Position numbers and translations under genes: made by a program. Shown one piece after another: positions 17,130 to 28,561 of a stretch of 52,237 nt of DNA (its first letter is position 1; each line of letters begins with the position of its first letter). Under the pieces are notes generated by a model. The model did not search any database, was not told the origin of the DNA, and was given only the letters and a program-made list of their open reading frames with translations. Source of the stretch: Gemmatimonadota bacterium (lineage in GTDB: Bacteria > Latescibacterota > UBA2968 > UBA8231); assembly GCA_009841115.1 (NCBI GenBank), contig VXML01000016.1, forward strand, positions 1-52,237. Reading direction: 5' to 3'.

Positions 17130-17930
17130 TCAGCGCCTGAAGGGCAAAGGCTGACCCGCGTATTTTTGCGCCAACGCGCAGATCAAGAGGTTGGTGCCGA
17201 ACTGCAAGCTGCGGTCGCGGCCTTCGGCGTCGCGGTTGGCCCAGAACCAGCTAATGTTGAGATCGCTGAAGATAACGGCGAGCCGGCCCTTGAGCTCTAT
17301 GGCTTCCAAGGCGAAGACGTTGCCCCGGTTTGTGCCGCTTAAGGGAGGCCCATCGGAGAAATCGAAATAGGCCGAGTAGAGCGGATCATTCTTGGGCAGC
17401 TTGCGCCAGTGGCCTCCCCTACTGCCGAGGACTTGTGGATCTTTGAGCAGGGTCTTGAACTGCTGGTCGAAGGGAGTGCCGGCTACGCCAGCTTCCCCGC
17501 GTAAGTTTGACTCTAAGGGCAAGATGTCCTCGGCAAAGAGCAAGCCGCCACTGCGCAGGTAGTGGGAAAGGCCCTTTTTTTCCTGATCGTCTATGCGCAT
17601 GACGCAGTCGAAGCCGGTCATATAGAGCATCAGCGCATCCGCGATACGGGGGTCGTCGAGGGTGAGGACTTGCGAGTGCAGCGGCACTTCGAGGTGGGTT
17701 GATGTGCGGGTGTACTTCACCAGTTCCTGCGCGGCCATCGAGAGATAGTCTCGCTCCTTGATCGCGTATTTGTAGCTCACTTGGACGATAGTCAGGGGGC
17801 TGTCTGGTGCCGGCGTCGAGCGCTGGCGCTTGGGCTGGGGGATTGATACGGGGGGGCGCTCGTCTTGGGCTAGGGCCGGGGTGGCGAGCAGGAGTGCAAG
17901 GAGGAGACTTGCTCTTCGTTGGGAAATCAT
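17130..17930 (-). CDS. Secreted DUF4159-domain protein
   Basis: 266 residues. A signal peptide (LLLALLLATPALA, cleaved about residue 21) is followed by a proline-rich linker and, from about 45, a DUF4159 domain: IVQVSYKYAIKERDY, LTLDDPRIADALMLYMTG, LRSGGLLFAEDI and LNISWFWANRD. DUF4159 proteins have a flavodoxin/glutamine-amidotransferase-like fold, are common in Planctomycetes and other environmental bacteria, and often lie near MoxR ATPase/vWA operons. None of those partners is here. The protein should be periplasmic. It is followed immediately by the EamA transporter. Confidence 0.87.
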   Translation of the reverse strand: MISQRRASLLLALLLATPALAQDERPPVSIPQPKRQRSTPAPDSPLTIVQVSYKYAIKERDYLSMAAQELVKYTRTSTHLEVPLHSQVLTLDDPRIADALMLYMTGFDCVMRIDDQEKKGLSHYLRSGGLLFAEDILPLESNLRGEAGVAGTPFDQQFKTLLKDPQVLGSRGGHWRKLPKNDPLYSAYFDFSDGPPLSGTNRGNVFALEAIELKGRLAVIFSDLNISWFWANRDAEGRDRSLQFGTNLLICALAQKYAGQPLPFRR

Positions 17931-18043
17931 TGGTGAGTGTCAAGCGATTGGCGGTCTGATTTGATGAAAATGCCCTATGGATTATTGTTTATGCGCCAGA
18001 TAGTTTCCAGCAAAATTAAACAAGCCACGAGAAAGGCGAAACC

Positions 18044-19108
18044 ATGACGGATAAGAATCGCATCGAATGCCTCTTTCTTTCGCAGGAGGACCTCCTGCAA
18101 GCCGGATGCTTGGATATGCGCTTGGCCATGAGCGCGGCGGAAAACGCCATGCTCGCCTTCCGCAGAGATGAGATCCTTTTCCCAGAAAAAGTGGTCCAGA
18201 TTTTCAACGACAGTACCCAAGAGCGCATCAACTGCCTACCGGCAACGCTGTTGCCCGAAAAGGTATGCGGAGTCAAATGGGTATCTGTATTTCCCAACAA
18301 TCCCGAGCAGTACGGTGTGCAGAATCTCTCTGCTGTCATCATACTATCCGAGATTGAGAGAGGATTCCCCATTGCCTTCATGGACGGCACCCTTTGCTCA
18401 AATGTGCGCGTGGGCGCGATGGGTGCCATTGCTGCAAAGCATTTCGCCAAGCCGGATTCCACAAGCATTGCTTTCATCGGCGCGGGCGAGCAGGCCAAGA
18501 TGCACTTAATTGCCATGAAGACGGTGATACCAACCCTTGAGGAGTGCCGAATTTCCGCCAAGCACGCCCACGAAGAAAGGCAGTTCGTCGAAGAGATGAA
18601 CCCCCTCTTTAGCGATCTTCGCTTTGTTGCCTCCGATGCGAATGCACAGCGGGCCATGGAGGGTGCCGATATTCTCGTCACCGCCACTAGTGCGCAGGCA
18701 CCTTTGCTCAAAGCGGCGTGGATGAAGCCCGGAGCCTTCTACAGTCATATCGGCGGCTGGGAGGACGAGTACGAAGTGGCGAAACAATGCGATAAAATTG
18801 TGTGCGACGATTGGGAGACCGTGAAGCATAGAACGCAAACGCTCAGTCGCATGTACAAGGATGGCGAGCTGTCCGACGAGGATATTTACGCGGATTTGGT
18901 CGAAGTAGTTGCTGGCGAAAAGGGCGGTAGGGAATCAGCCGAGGAGCGGGTCTATTTCAATGCAGTGGGTCTAGCGTATGTCGATGTGGCCATTGCCCAC
19001 GCCATGTACCAACGGGCCAGAGCCGCGGGAAAAGGACGGCTATCGAGCATCCAAGAGACCATGATTTTTCAGCATGATAACCTAGCTGATTGGATAGGTC
19101 TTGGGTAG
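18044..19108 (+). CDS. Ornithine cyclodeaminase / mu-crystallin family protein
   Basis: 354 residues. The central Rossmann motif IAFIGAGEQAKMHL lies near 150, preceded by the family's CGVKWVSVFPNNP and GTLCSNVRVGAMGAIAAKHFA. Members use NAD(P) as ornithine cyclodeaminase, as ketimine or delta-pyrroline reductases, or as opine/amino-acid dehydrogenases. The residues that separate these activities cannot be judged here. The gene stands alone on the plus strand. Its TAG stop lies within the hairpin at 19105-19133 shared with the convergent gene. Confidence 0.88.
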   Translation: MTDKNRIECLFLSQEDLLQAGCLDMRLAMSAAENAMLAFRRDEILFPEKVVQIFNDSTQERINCLPATLLPEKVCGVKWVSVFPNNPEQYGVQNLSAVIILSEIERGFPIAFMDGTLCSNVRVGAMGAIAAKHFAKPDSTSIAFIGAGEQAKMHLIAMKTVIPTLEECRISAKHAHEERQFVEEMNPLFSDLRFVASDANAQRAMEGADILVTATSAQAPLLKAAWMKPGAFYSHIGGWEDEYEVAKQCDKIVCDDWETVKHRTQTLSRMYKDGELSDEDIYADLVEVVAGEKGGRESAEERVYFNAVGLAYVDVAIAHAMYQRARAAGKGRLSSIQETMIFQHDNLADWIGLG

Positions 19109-19133
19109 GGGGCGGTTTGAAACCGCCCCCTAC
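19105..19133. terminator. Bidirectional hairpin containing the stop codons of both convergent genes
   Basis: A perfect 14-base-pair inverted repeat (GTAGGGGGCGGTTT, one central base, then its complement). The plus-strand TAG (19106-19108) is in the left arm and the minus-strand TAG (19130-19132) in the right arm. There is no long T-run, so it may be a REP-like element that also serves as a stop and transcript end for both genes. Confidence 0.7.
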
Positions 19134-20101
19134 TTGTTGACCACTTGGATGAGGGCCTGCATAAAGCCCACGCAATGGGCGCGCCCTCTGTGCCCCCAGG
19201 GCGAGTCATCGACGATATGGGGCACGTGATCGGTGATCATAAAGCCGTCGAAACCGACTGCCTTGAGCGTCTTGACGACCTCGAAGGTATCGACTTGGCC
19301 GCAGTCGATGAAGGTCTCGTGGAAGTCCTCGACCGGCCCGATGACGTCGCGGAAGTGGATGTAGATGATTTTCTTTTGCCCGCCGAAGTGGCGAACGGCG
19401 CGGATGACGCTGTCGTGGCCGCCCATCTCCGACCAGCACCCCATGCAGAAGTCGAGGCCGTGATGCGGGCTGTCGAAGGTGTCCATGTTGCGCTTGAAGT
19501 CGTCGAACGAACTGCAAATTCGCGCTATGCCGCCGAGGGTTGTGCCGGTGGGTGGGTCGTCCGGGTGCAGGGCTAGGCGCACGTCAACTTCCTCGGCCAC
19601 GGGCAGGATGCGCTCCAAATACCAGCAGTAGTTTTCCCACATCTCCTCGTGGGTGAAGACGCGGTCGTGGGTCAATTCCTCGGGATCGTGTTCGGCGAGG
19701 GCAAAGCGAGTGGCGCGAGCACCGCCGCGCAAGGTGGCTGGCTCGGGCGTGCGCCAGACGCTGTTGGGGATCCAGTGGTAGCCGAGGATTGGGATGCCGG
19801 TCTTGCCCATGTTGCGCACGGTGGTGATCATGTGCTGGAGTTGTTCTTCGCGGCCGCTTTGGCCGAGCATGATCTGGTCGTAAAACGATGTGGGCACATT
19901 TTCCAGCGCCATCAGCCGCAGCTCGGCGTCGTCGGCCCGCTTTTTGAGGGCGGCCAAGTCCTCGTATTCCCACTGTTTGTCGCCGGGGAGTTTGGGGGTA
20001 TTCATCAAAAAGTCGTCGCAGCCCATTTGCTTGATAAAGGCGAGCTTTTCGTCGGTGAGTTCGTTGAACTGGCCCAGACCTACGCGCATTTGCAGGGACA
20101 T
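19130..20101 (-). CDS. Mannonate dehydratase-like protein (UxuA/ManD family), copy 1
   Basis: 323 residues, shorter than E. coli UxuA (about 394). A GGAGG precedes the ATG. The four residues expected to bind Mn in the TIM barrel are present: H179 (ALHPDDPP), C219 (DFCMGCW), H249 (YIHFRDV) and D291 (ITDHVPH). UxuA dehydrates D-mannonate to 2-keto-3-deoxygluconate in glucuronate breakdown. No uxaC or uxuB genes are beside it, and a second divergent copy lies at 34780-35757, so one or both may use a different acid sugar. Confidence 0.85.
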   Translation of the reverse strand: MSLQMRVGLGQFNELTDEKLAFIKQMGCDDFLMNTPKLPGDKQWEYEDLAALKKRADDAELRLMALENVPTSFYDQIMLGQSGREEQLQHMITTVRNMGKTGIPILGYHWIPNSVWRTPEPATLRGGARATRFALAEHDPEELTHDRVFTHEEMWENYCWYLERILPVAEEVDVRLALHPDDPPTGTTLGGIARICSSFDDFKRNMDTFDSPHHGLDFCMGCWSEMGGHDSVIRAVRHFGGQKKIIYIHFRDVIGPVEDFHETFIDCGQVDTFEVVKTLKAVGFDGFMITDHVPHIVDDSPWGHRGRAHCVGFMQALIQVVNK

Positions 20102-20162
20102 AAGTAGCCTCCAAAGGTAAGGGGTTGCAGAGCGGGAAATTTGCCGAAGCCGCCGGAGCGGG

Positions 20163-21068
20163 TCAAGCGCGGGTGCCGACGCCGGCTCCGGTGGGGACGT
20201 GTACCTCTAGACCGGATGCGGAGTCGGCGACTAGATCGCTGTCGAAAGCTATCGCCCCTGGCTCGAAAAGCAGCACGACGGTCGAGCCGCCGAATTGGAA
20301 AAAGCCCTTTTCTTGGCCGCGTTCACAAGGTCCTGGCGAGTACGTCTGGACGATGCTGGCGACGTTGATAGCACCGACCTCGATGTAAGCAATCCTGCCG
20401 AAGGTGGGCGTCGTCAGTTCGCAGACGGAGCGTCGGTTGCGGTGGAAAACGTCGGGCACGCGGGCGAGGGCGATGGGGTTGACCGAGTGGTAGGTGCCGT
20501 CGATCCACTGGGTTTGACCGACTTGGCCATCGGCTGGGAAGTGGAAACGGTGATAGTCGTAGGGGGCGAGGCGCACGACGAGGGCGGAACCGCCGTGGTA
20601 TGGGGTGGGGTCGATTGTTTCGGCTAGGAGTTCGCGGGCCGAGAGTTGGTTGCTTTTGACCGGCAACACGTCCTCGGCTGCGACCTGCGGATAGACGAGG
20701 ACCTTGCCGTCGGCTGGGCAACAGAGGTGCTCGGGGTCGGGATCGCAGGGCCTAGCTCCGGGTTTGAGGCGGCGAATAAAGAAGTCGTTGAAGCTGGAAT
20801 AGTGGCTGAGGGGGTATTCGATTTCGTCGAGGTCGATGTGGTAGCGTTCGACAAAAGGGCGGATTTGACGCCGGGTCCAAGTGCTTTGCTTCCACCAGCC
20901 GTAGAGGCGGGAGAAAAGGGGCCGGTTGAAGACTGTGCGAAAAACGAGATGTCCCGTGTTCGTGCCGTAGAACCAACGGAGGAGGGACTGACCCGGAACG
21001 TGTTCGACGACGATAGACCCGGTTTGGCGGTCGCGATAGCGGGTTGGCGTGGGGACTGTTCCAGTCAC
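20163..21068 (-). CDS. psd: Phosphatidylserine decarboxylase proenzyme
   Basis: 301 residues from a GTG at 21068 that overlaps the previous stop as GTGA. It is of the long Psd type (YRDRQTGSIVVEHVPG start). The autocleavage motif is G260-G261-S262-T263; S262 should become the pyruvoyl group of the small chain. Other family residues are present: D120 (PADGKV), H173 and H176 (YHRFHFPADG). The enzyme makes phosphatidylethanolamine at the inner membrane. Its start is joined to the HTH protein of the small toxin-antitoxin-like pair upstream, with little ribosome-binding sequence of its own, so it is probably translationally coupled. That is an odd partner for an essential lipid gene. Confidence 0.92.
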   Translation of the reverse strand: MTGTVPTPTRYRDRQTGSIVVEHVPGQSLLRWFYGTNTGHLVFRTVFNRPLFSRLYGWWKQSTWTRRQIRPFVERYHIDLDEIEYPLSHYSSFNDFFIRRLKPGARPCDPDPEHLCCPADGKVLVYPQVAAEDVLPVKSNQLSARELLAETIDPTPYHGGSALVVRLAPYDYHRFHFPADGQVGQTQWIDGTYHSVNPIALARVPDVFHRNRRSVCELTTPTFGRIAYIEVGAINVASIVQTYSPGPCERGQEKGFFQFGGSTVVLLFEPGAIAFDSDLVADSASGLEVHVPTGAGVGTRA

Positions 21069-21601
21069 GCCCGAATCAGTGGGATAATTTTTTGTTGAAA
21101 TTGAGGATCGAGATCTTGGCTTGCTATGGCAACATTATACATCATGTTGGTTTTTGTAACGTCTATTAACGCTTCGTTGATCTCGTATTTTCCAGTCTTA
21201 GTCATCCAAGCCAGAATCTGAGATAGATGCCATATCGCCGGTTTGCCATCGCGCACTGGTGCAGGAAAGGTTGCACCAGCGCGAATCATGAGTTTGCGCA
21301 TGTTCTGTCGCGTGAAGCCCAATAGCTCGGCAACCTCTGTCAGCCCGACAAGGTCAGGAACAGCTTCTACTAGTTTCGCATTGGGGAGCACCGTGCGAAT
21401 ATCTTTTATGGCACTTGAGACGGCTTCGTAAGCAGATATCGATTCTCGCGTAAAACTGAGTGCAATGCGCCCGCATTGACCAACACCAATTAGGGCATCG
21501 TCGCATCCGGCTTTACCCAATGACTCGACGTATTCCTGCGGGTTGGCTTGCGCGTTTTGCAAGCTGAATTTCAAGGTAAACTCGTACTCGTGCATTTTCA
21601 T
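21065..21601 (-). CDS. HTH protein, probable antitoxin of a HicA-like pair
   Basis: 178 residues. The first 70 residues form a small alpha/beta domain with no clear family name. Residues about 84-132 (LVGLTEVAELLGFTRQNMRKLMIRAG, then PAPVRDGKPAIWHLSQILAWM) are a MerR/AlpA-like helix-turn-helix with wing. It overlaps the upstream 87-residue HicA-like gene by 4 bases and the downstream psd by 4 bases. The order toxin then DNA-binding antitoxin matches hicAB. An autoregulated antitoxin is the best inference; a stand-alone excisionase-like regulator is the alternative. Confidence 0.72.
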   Translation of the reverse strand: MKMHEYEFTLKFSLQNAQANPQEYVESLGKAGCDDALIGVGQCGRIALSFTRESISAYEAVSSAIKDIRTVLPNAKLVEAVPDLVGLTEVAELLGFTRQNMRKLMIRAGATFPAPVRDGKPAIWHLSQILAWMTKTGKYEINEALIDVTKTNMMYNVAIASQDLDPQFQQKIIPLIRA

Positions 21602-21861
21602 CCCTCGCCGTTTTCGCTTCTCATACGGGTAGTGCAGTGGTCAACGACTCGACGAATTTGTCTTGCGTGGTTCCCAAGGTTGCGCGGGGTGCTCCAAATG
21701 CTGGCTATGCAGAATTCCCCGCATCTGCACTCGCTGTCATTATAGGGGCAGTAGATTTTACCCCATGCGTGTCCACCCCCTACTTCGACTCTCCATCCGT
21801 GTGCTTCTGCATGTTTGAGAGCGGCCTCGATTTCTCGTTTGGGATGAGCTTTTCTCGCCAT
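21598..21861 (-). CDS. HicA-like small cysteine-rich protein, probable toxin
   Basis: 87 residues. KREIEAALKHAEAHGWRVEVGGGHAWGKIYC resembles the HicA double-stranded-RNA-binding fold, where the catalytic histidine follows GS or GG; here it is H31. HicA toxins are mRNA interferases. Unlike ordinary HicA the protein also carries a cysteine cluster (C38, C45, C47, C51) that could bind a metal, then IWSTPRN and NHARQIRR. The ATG at 21861 begins MARKAHPKREI. It overlaps the HTH gene by 4 bases, consistent with a toxin-antitoxin pair. Confidence 0.7.
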   Translation of the reverse strand: MARKAHPKREIEAALKHAEAHGWRVEVGGGHAWGKIYCPYNDSECRCGEFCIASIWSTPRNLGNHARQIRRVVDHCTTRMRSENGEG

Positions 21862-22011
21862 TGGGATGCAGCTTCTTACAAAAAGTGGAAGGAAGTTGAG
21901 GAGTTGTCAAGTGACAACCTGTGTTCGCCTAGTTCATTCTTGCTCACGTAGCGTTCCTCCCAATACGATAACTTGACTATACTTTATCACCCTGACAACC
22001 AAACAATTTAG

Positions 22012-24328
<2,317 letters not shown>

Positions 24329-24332
<4 letters not shown>

Positions 24333-24811
24333 GCGAGGGCCTCTTCGATGGCGGCGACTACTGCCGGATCGTTGGGAGTGGTTCGGGGCGCGAAACGGGC
24401 TAGCGGTTGGCCGTCCTTGTCGATGAGGAATTTCTCGAAGTTCCAGGAGATGTCGCCGGGGAAAGCTGCGCCCTCGCCGGCGAGATAGGCGTAGAGGGGA
24501 TGACGGTTGGGGCCGTTGACTTCTATCTTGCTAAAGAGCGGGAAACTCACGTCGTAGCGGGTCTGGCAGAAGTCGAGGATCTGCTCCTCGCTGCCAGGCT
24601 CTTGTCCCTTGAATTGGTTGCAGGGGAAGCCGAGGACCGCTAGGCCTTGGGCGGCGTACTGGCGATGCAGTGCCTCTAGGTCGGCGTATTGCGGGGTCAG
24701 GCCGCACTCGCTGGCCACGTTGACGACGAGGAGTGTCTTGCCGGCGTAGTCGGCTAGGTCGGCGGCTTGGCCGTGGATGGTTTGGGCGGTGAAGTCGTGG
24801 ACGCTGCTCAT
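24329..24811 (-). CDS. Glutathione/thioredoxin peroxidase
   Basis: 160 residues from the ATG at 24811, preceded by AAGGAG. The frame is open further upstream but without homology. The catalytic tetrad is C36 (NVASECGLTPQY), Q66 (FPCNQF), W123 and N124 (WNFEKFL). C82 (FCQTRYDVSFPLFSK) is placed like the resolving cysteine of thioredoxin-dependent members. It reduces hydroperoxides in the cytoplasm. It overlaps the sulfatase start, so both are probably made together. Confidence 0.94.
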
Positions 24812-24949
24812 GTTTTTCTCCTTGTAGTTCGATGGTTGGATAGACTCTAATATTGCCACTCGCCTAGCTGTGTTCAATGCCCGGTGCATGGCTGGTCTAT
24901 CTTGCCTATCTTTTCTTGCCCTTCAAACACGACAGCAGAGAAAGAGATC

Positions 24950-25762
24950 ATGAGCGACCGACCGGCCATCGAAATTTACTCAATCGGCACCGAGCTTTTA
25001 AACGGACAGATCCAAGACACCAATTCCTTCTGGATGGCGCAGCAGATCGCAGCGCTCGGTGGCTATGTGCGGCGGATCGCAATTCTCGACGACGATATGG
25101 ACGAGTTGACCGGCGTGCTCAAGGACGCCTGTCAGCGCGGAACCCGGGTGGTGATCACCACCGGAGGGCTTGGGCCGACGCCCGACGATATGACGGTTGA
25201 GGCCATCGCCAAGATCATGGGGGTAGACACGGAAGTCGATGAAACCTTAGTCGAGCGCTATATGGAGAGCCGAGGTATTGAAAAGCGCGCCGATGTCAGC
25301 GAAGGGCTGATTAAGATGGCGACCAAACCAAAAAGCTCAACGGCCCATCCCAACCCGGCGGGCGTGGCTCCCTGCGTGGAGTCGCAGGTCGGCGCGACCA
25401 CGATTTACAGCCTACCCGGCCCGCCGCGCGAGGTCGAGGCGCTATTCCGCCAGTCGGTAGAGGATGCCTTGGCCGGGATATACGACGATGTGCGGCTTTC
25501 GCTGCGGGTCGCCGTCAACCTGCCCGAATCGCAGTGCGGTCCGATCCTGCACAGCGTGATGAGCCAATATCCCAATACCTACCTTAAGGCCTTCGTCGCG
25601 TTGAGGGAGCGCACGGCCGATGGTCAGCGGCTGCCAGTGGATATCGTCGTTTGGGGCAAGGAGGCCGAGGAGGCGCAGGCACTGCTCGACAAGGCGTTGG
25701 CGGAGTTTAAGGCGCAGGCGTTTGAGAAGGGCAGCGAGGTCGAGGTCAGCGACGAGGGATAG
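24950..25762 (+). CDS. CinA-like molybdopterin-binding-domain protein (no deamidase domain)
   Basis: 270 residues from the ATG at 24950, with AGAAAGAGA upstream. The N-terminal MoCF-type fold is clear: IYSIGTELLNGQIQDTNS and ITTGGLGPTPDDMT at 70-82. Full-length CinA has a C-terminal nicotinamide-nucleotide amidase; it is absent here, and the protein ends in a GAKE-like alpha/beta region (VVWGKEAEEAQALLDKAL). Such short forms may act as ADP-ribose pyrophosphatase-like enzymes in NAD recycling. It is divergent from the peroxidase-sulfatase pair. Confidence 0.88.
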   Translation: MSDRPAIEIYSIGTELLNGQIQDTNSFWMAQQIAALGGYVRRIAILDDDMDELTGVLKDACQRGTRVVITTGGLGPTPDDMTVEAIAKIMGVDTEVDETLVERYMESRGIEKRADVSEGLIKMATKPKSSTAHPNPAGVAPCVESQVGATTIYSLPGPPREVEALFRQSVEDALAGIYDDVRLSLRVAVNLPESQCGPILHSVMSQYPNTYLKAFVALRERTADGQRLPVDIVVWGKEAEEAQALLDKALAEFKAQAFEKGSEVEVSDEG

Positions 25763-25840
25763 GTTCGCGAAGTGCCGACGATTTAATCAAAAGACGCCCG
25801 CGCCTCGGCCATCGCGTTGGTCGGCGAGTGCAAACCTGAC

Positions 25841-27577
25841 TCAACCGTGCCGCAGTTGCTCCCGCTCCATCCATCGGCGCATGATCTCTGGCGACTTGCG
25901 CAAGAGGTGGAGATAAGGTTTGCTCGTCTGATGCCGCTGTTTGGCCGTGCGCTGTTTGTCGTTGGGTCTCATGTTGTATTTGCCGCGGAATTCGATGACC
26001 CGCCTCCGCTTGTTGTCCACCGCAATGGTCAGCACGTTCGGCCGCTTCTGTTGGGCACCTTCCGCTTGGAGTGACCAGATCGAATACTCCCCCTTGGCGC
26101 AGCGCCTAGCGTACGACTTGACGCAGTGACACATGGCCTGGCTCTCTTCGGCCAAGGCCCAGGAGTCGCACAATTCCCGCACGCTCCAGCGCAGGGTCGC
26201 GCCGAGGGGGCCGTCTTCCTCCTCGCACTCGTAGCCACGAAGGCCAGAGCTCGACCATTCCTCCCAGTCCACGTGCTGGTCGAGGGCAAATTCGCCGTGC
26301 CACGCCTCAACTTGGCGCAGTAGCTTGTCAATAGTGCGGCCCTTCATGGTGAAATGAGGTTGCAGCGGCGGGCCTTCTGTGAGATTCCCATCGGGCCCGC
26401 GCGTCTGCTGGGGCGCAAACTTCTGGTTGTAGATATAATCAACGATTGGGCCGATGTAAGTGGGCTCGAGCATTGGCTGGTTGGCCAGAAAGAGCACTAC
26501 CGTCGCCCAGAACGGCTCGTCCTCCATAAAGTCGCGCAGACGCGAGCGCACCACGGCTGAAACTAGGTTGCGGCTGCCGCCCATTCCGAGAAACTGCGCC
26601 CAGCGCAACCCCATTGAGACCGATTCCACGTCCGGCACCGCGAAGATCAGATGCGCCATGCGCTTGGTGAGGGCGATTTCCGTATCCATCGCGCGGATAT
26701 TGCCGCCTTGGGCGATGTGCATAAACCACGCTTGCTGCCGCCGGATGACGGCTGGATCCTCTTGGTGCCAAGCTCCGTCCGCAAAGAAGGTCTCGCGCCA
26801 GACTTCGTCCATGAAAAATGGTACCTCGTAGCGGGCTAAAAGGTGGCGGATTAATTCGCCGAGTTGTCGCCGCTTGTTCTGGCTTTGCGGATACCAGTCC
26901 TCTATTGGTCTGAGCCAGTCGCGATGGTAGCGGGCCAGCGGTGCCAACAGCTTGCCGTCAATGCGGGCGTATTTCTCGCAGTGGACCAGGAGGCGATAAA
27001 AGGCTTTGCGCTCGGCCGGGTCCTCGACATTGGCAAAAAGCCGCGTCCAGCCCTCCCAGATGCCCGATGTCTTGCCCTCGTAGGCCAAGGTGATGAAGCG
27101 GACCTGGCTCGGGCGGTAGTCTGGTTTGGGGTCGGGTCGGCGGGTCTTTTGCCAAAGCTGGAACAGCTCGCATTCCTTTTGCAACTGCTCGTCACTCTTG
27201 TCGAGGCCCTTGTCGAGGCCCTGCTTGTGGCACCAGATGCGGTAGGCACCGACGCTATGGAAGCCGAGCGCGTCGATGTGGCGCTTGAGCTTTTCGTCCA
27301 GCCTGTCTGCGGTTGGCACAGAGCGGTGCCTTGTCGCAGCGATTTCTTTGACCGCTTGGCGCAGGGCCGGCCAATTGTCGAAGCCGTACTGACGGGCAAT
27401 CACGTGCTGGGCGTCGTGCAGAGCGAATCCGTCAGGTGATAATCGGGAAAACCGGGGCAGGTACTGTTGCACGGACGCACAGGTCTGAGAATCGCCGGAC
27501 TGGAAGGACTTGAGCAGGTCCTTGGCCTGTTTCTTCAGATGATCGAGATGGGGATTGGGAGGTAGGACGGTAGCCAT
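25841..27577 (-). CDS. PcfJ-like protein with an ankyrin-protein-type N-terminus
   Basis: 578 residues; GAGGG precedes the ATG. Residues about 8-72 (LDHLKKQAKDLLKSFQSGD, LHDAQHVIARQYGFDNWPALR) match the short module that usually precedes bacterial ankyrin repeats, but no ankyrins follow. Residues about 460-560 resemble PcfJ: RWSVRELCDSWALAEES, M482-CHCVKSYA, GEYSIWSL, VLTIAVDNKRRRVIEFRGKYN. PcfJ-like proteins come from conjugative plasmids and mobile elements and have no firm biochemical role. The middle third is unrecognised. It stands next to a restriction-modification locus, which suggests an accessory region. Confidence 0.75.
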   Translation of the reverse strand: MATVLPPNPHLDHLKKQAKDLLKSFQSGDSQTCASVQQYLPRFSRLSPDGFALHDAQHVIARQYGFDNWPALRQAVKEIAATRHRSVPTADRLDEKLKRHIDALGFHSVGAYRIWCHKQGLDKGLDKSDEQLQKECELFQLWQKTRRPDPKPDYRPSQVRFITLAYEGKTSGIWEGWTRLFANVEDPAERKAFYRLLVHCEKYARIDGKLLAPLARYHRDWLRPIEDWYPQSQNKRRQLGELIRHLLARYEVPFFMDEVWRETFFADGAWHQEDPAVIRRQQAWFMHIAQGGNIRAMDTEIALTKRMAHLIFAVPDVESVSMGLRWAQFLGMGGSRNLVSAVVRSRLRDFMEDEPFWATVVLFLANQPMLEPTYIGPIVDYIYNQKFAPQQTRGPDGNLTEGPPLQPHFTMKGRTIDKLLRQVEAWHGEFALDQHVDWEEWSSSGLRGYECEEEDGPLGATLRWSVRELCDSWALAEESQAMCHCVKSYARRCAKGEYSIWSLQAEGAQQKRPNVLTIAVDNKRRRVIEFRGKYNMRPNDKQRTAKQRHQTSKPYLHLLRKSPEIMRRWMEREQLRHG

Positions 27578-27802
27578 ACAAAACCCTCTTTCAAAATGCC
27601 TGTCATCCGCGAAGACAAGCCGAAAGAAGGTTCTTTAACATCAGGCGAAAAAACTAAGGTGGGTTCAACCCTTTCCGCGGATCGAGGCGTCCTTAAAACG
27701 CCTTGACGACTAGGATAGGATGGCACCTTTACAGAGTCAAGAGAGAACTGGGCCTCGTGCGCTGGTGACTTCACTTGAACTTCGTTGAGGGCTGATCTGC
27801 AT

Positions 27803-28549
27803 TTAGGCTGAAGACGCCCGCGCCGCCTCTTTCGCCACATGCCCGGCCAACTCGCTTAAGAATGTTCTTAGACCGGTCATCTCGCTCATCTCGGAATATT
27901 CGCCGGTATCAATGGCTGAACGAGGCGAAACAATGACCGATGCTGCCGTGTAGAGCTGTTCCTGCATTAGCTTACGGCACAAAATGTTGTAACGATCCGC
28001 ATAGGACGCATTTTCAAATTCCTTGAATACTGAATAATGCGGCGTCGCGTCCGTAACCGGTGTACGGGACTCGGGCGCATCTTCAAGAAGTATCATCCAT
28101 CCGGCAAAAGGCCGTGGCTGTTCGCCAAAAGCTCCCTCGCGATAGGCGGTCCAAAAATCGTGCGCCGTGCCGATAGCTTCCTCTGCCCGGTTGTTGGCAT
28201 TGTTACCAAAGGACGGCCCGACTTGGCTTTTGAACTCAATAGCTGCGACTAGGCGGCCTTCATTCATTATCAACAGATCCCAGAGCTTTGTCGGGCGAAA
28301 ATATCCCGGCAGCGTGAGTACGCGGCGCTCTTGATGAATCTCGGCATTGTCAAGTCCATTGGCCCTGACGATATCCACTACCAAGGCCAAAAACCCGTCC
28401 ATGTTTTTTCCGGCAGTAACGCCGGCACGCTCACCTTGGTCGGCCTTGCCTGCGCCGATCTGTTTCTGCCGCGCCTGTTCGCGACTCTCCCAGAATATCT
28501 TGACGGCCTCGCGCGCTTTTTGCTCGTAATTCGCCAGATCAATCGCCAT
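27803..28549 (-). CDS. XhoI/PaeR7I-type type II restriction endonuclease
   Basis: 248 residues from the ATG at 28549. The family block [26 protein letters not shown] lies at 86-111; D91 and E105-x-K107 fit a PD-(D/E)XK active site, and [13 protein letters not shown] follows as in PaeR7I. Known members cut CTCGAG, so that target is predicted but not shown by the sequence. It starts 13 bases after the stop of the adjacent adenine methyltransferase, so the methylase is translated first, the usual safe order. Confidence 0.9.
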   Translation of the reverse strand: MAIDLANYEQKAREAVKIFWESREQARQKQIGAGKADQGERAGVTAGKNMDGFLALVVDIVRANGLDNAEIHQERRVLTLPGYFRPTKLWDLLIMNEGRLVAAIEFKSQVGPSFGNNANNRAEEAIGTAHDFWTAYREGAFGEQPRPFAGWMILLEDAPESRTPVTDATPHYSVFKEFENASYADRYNILCRKLMQEQLYTAASVIVSPRSAIDTGEYSEMSEMTGLRTFLSELAGHVAKEAARASSA

Positions 28550-28561
28550 CAAAAGTCTTTC

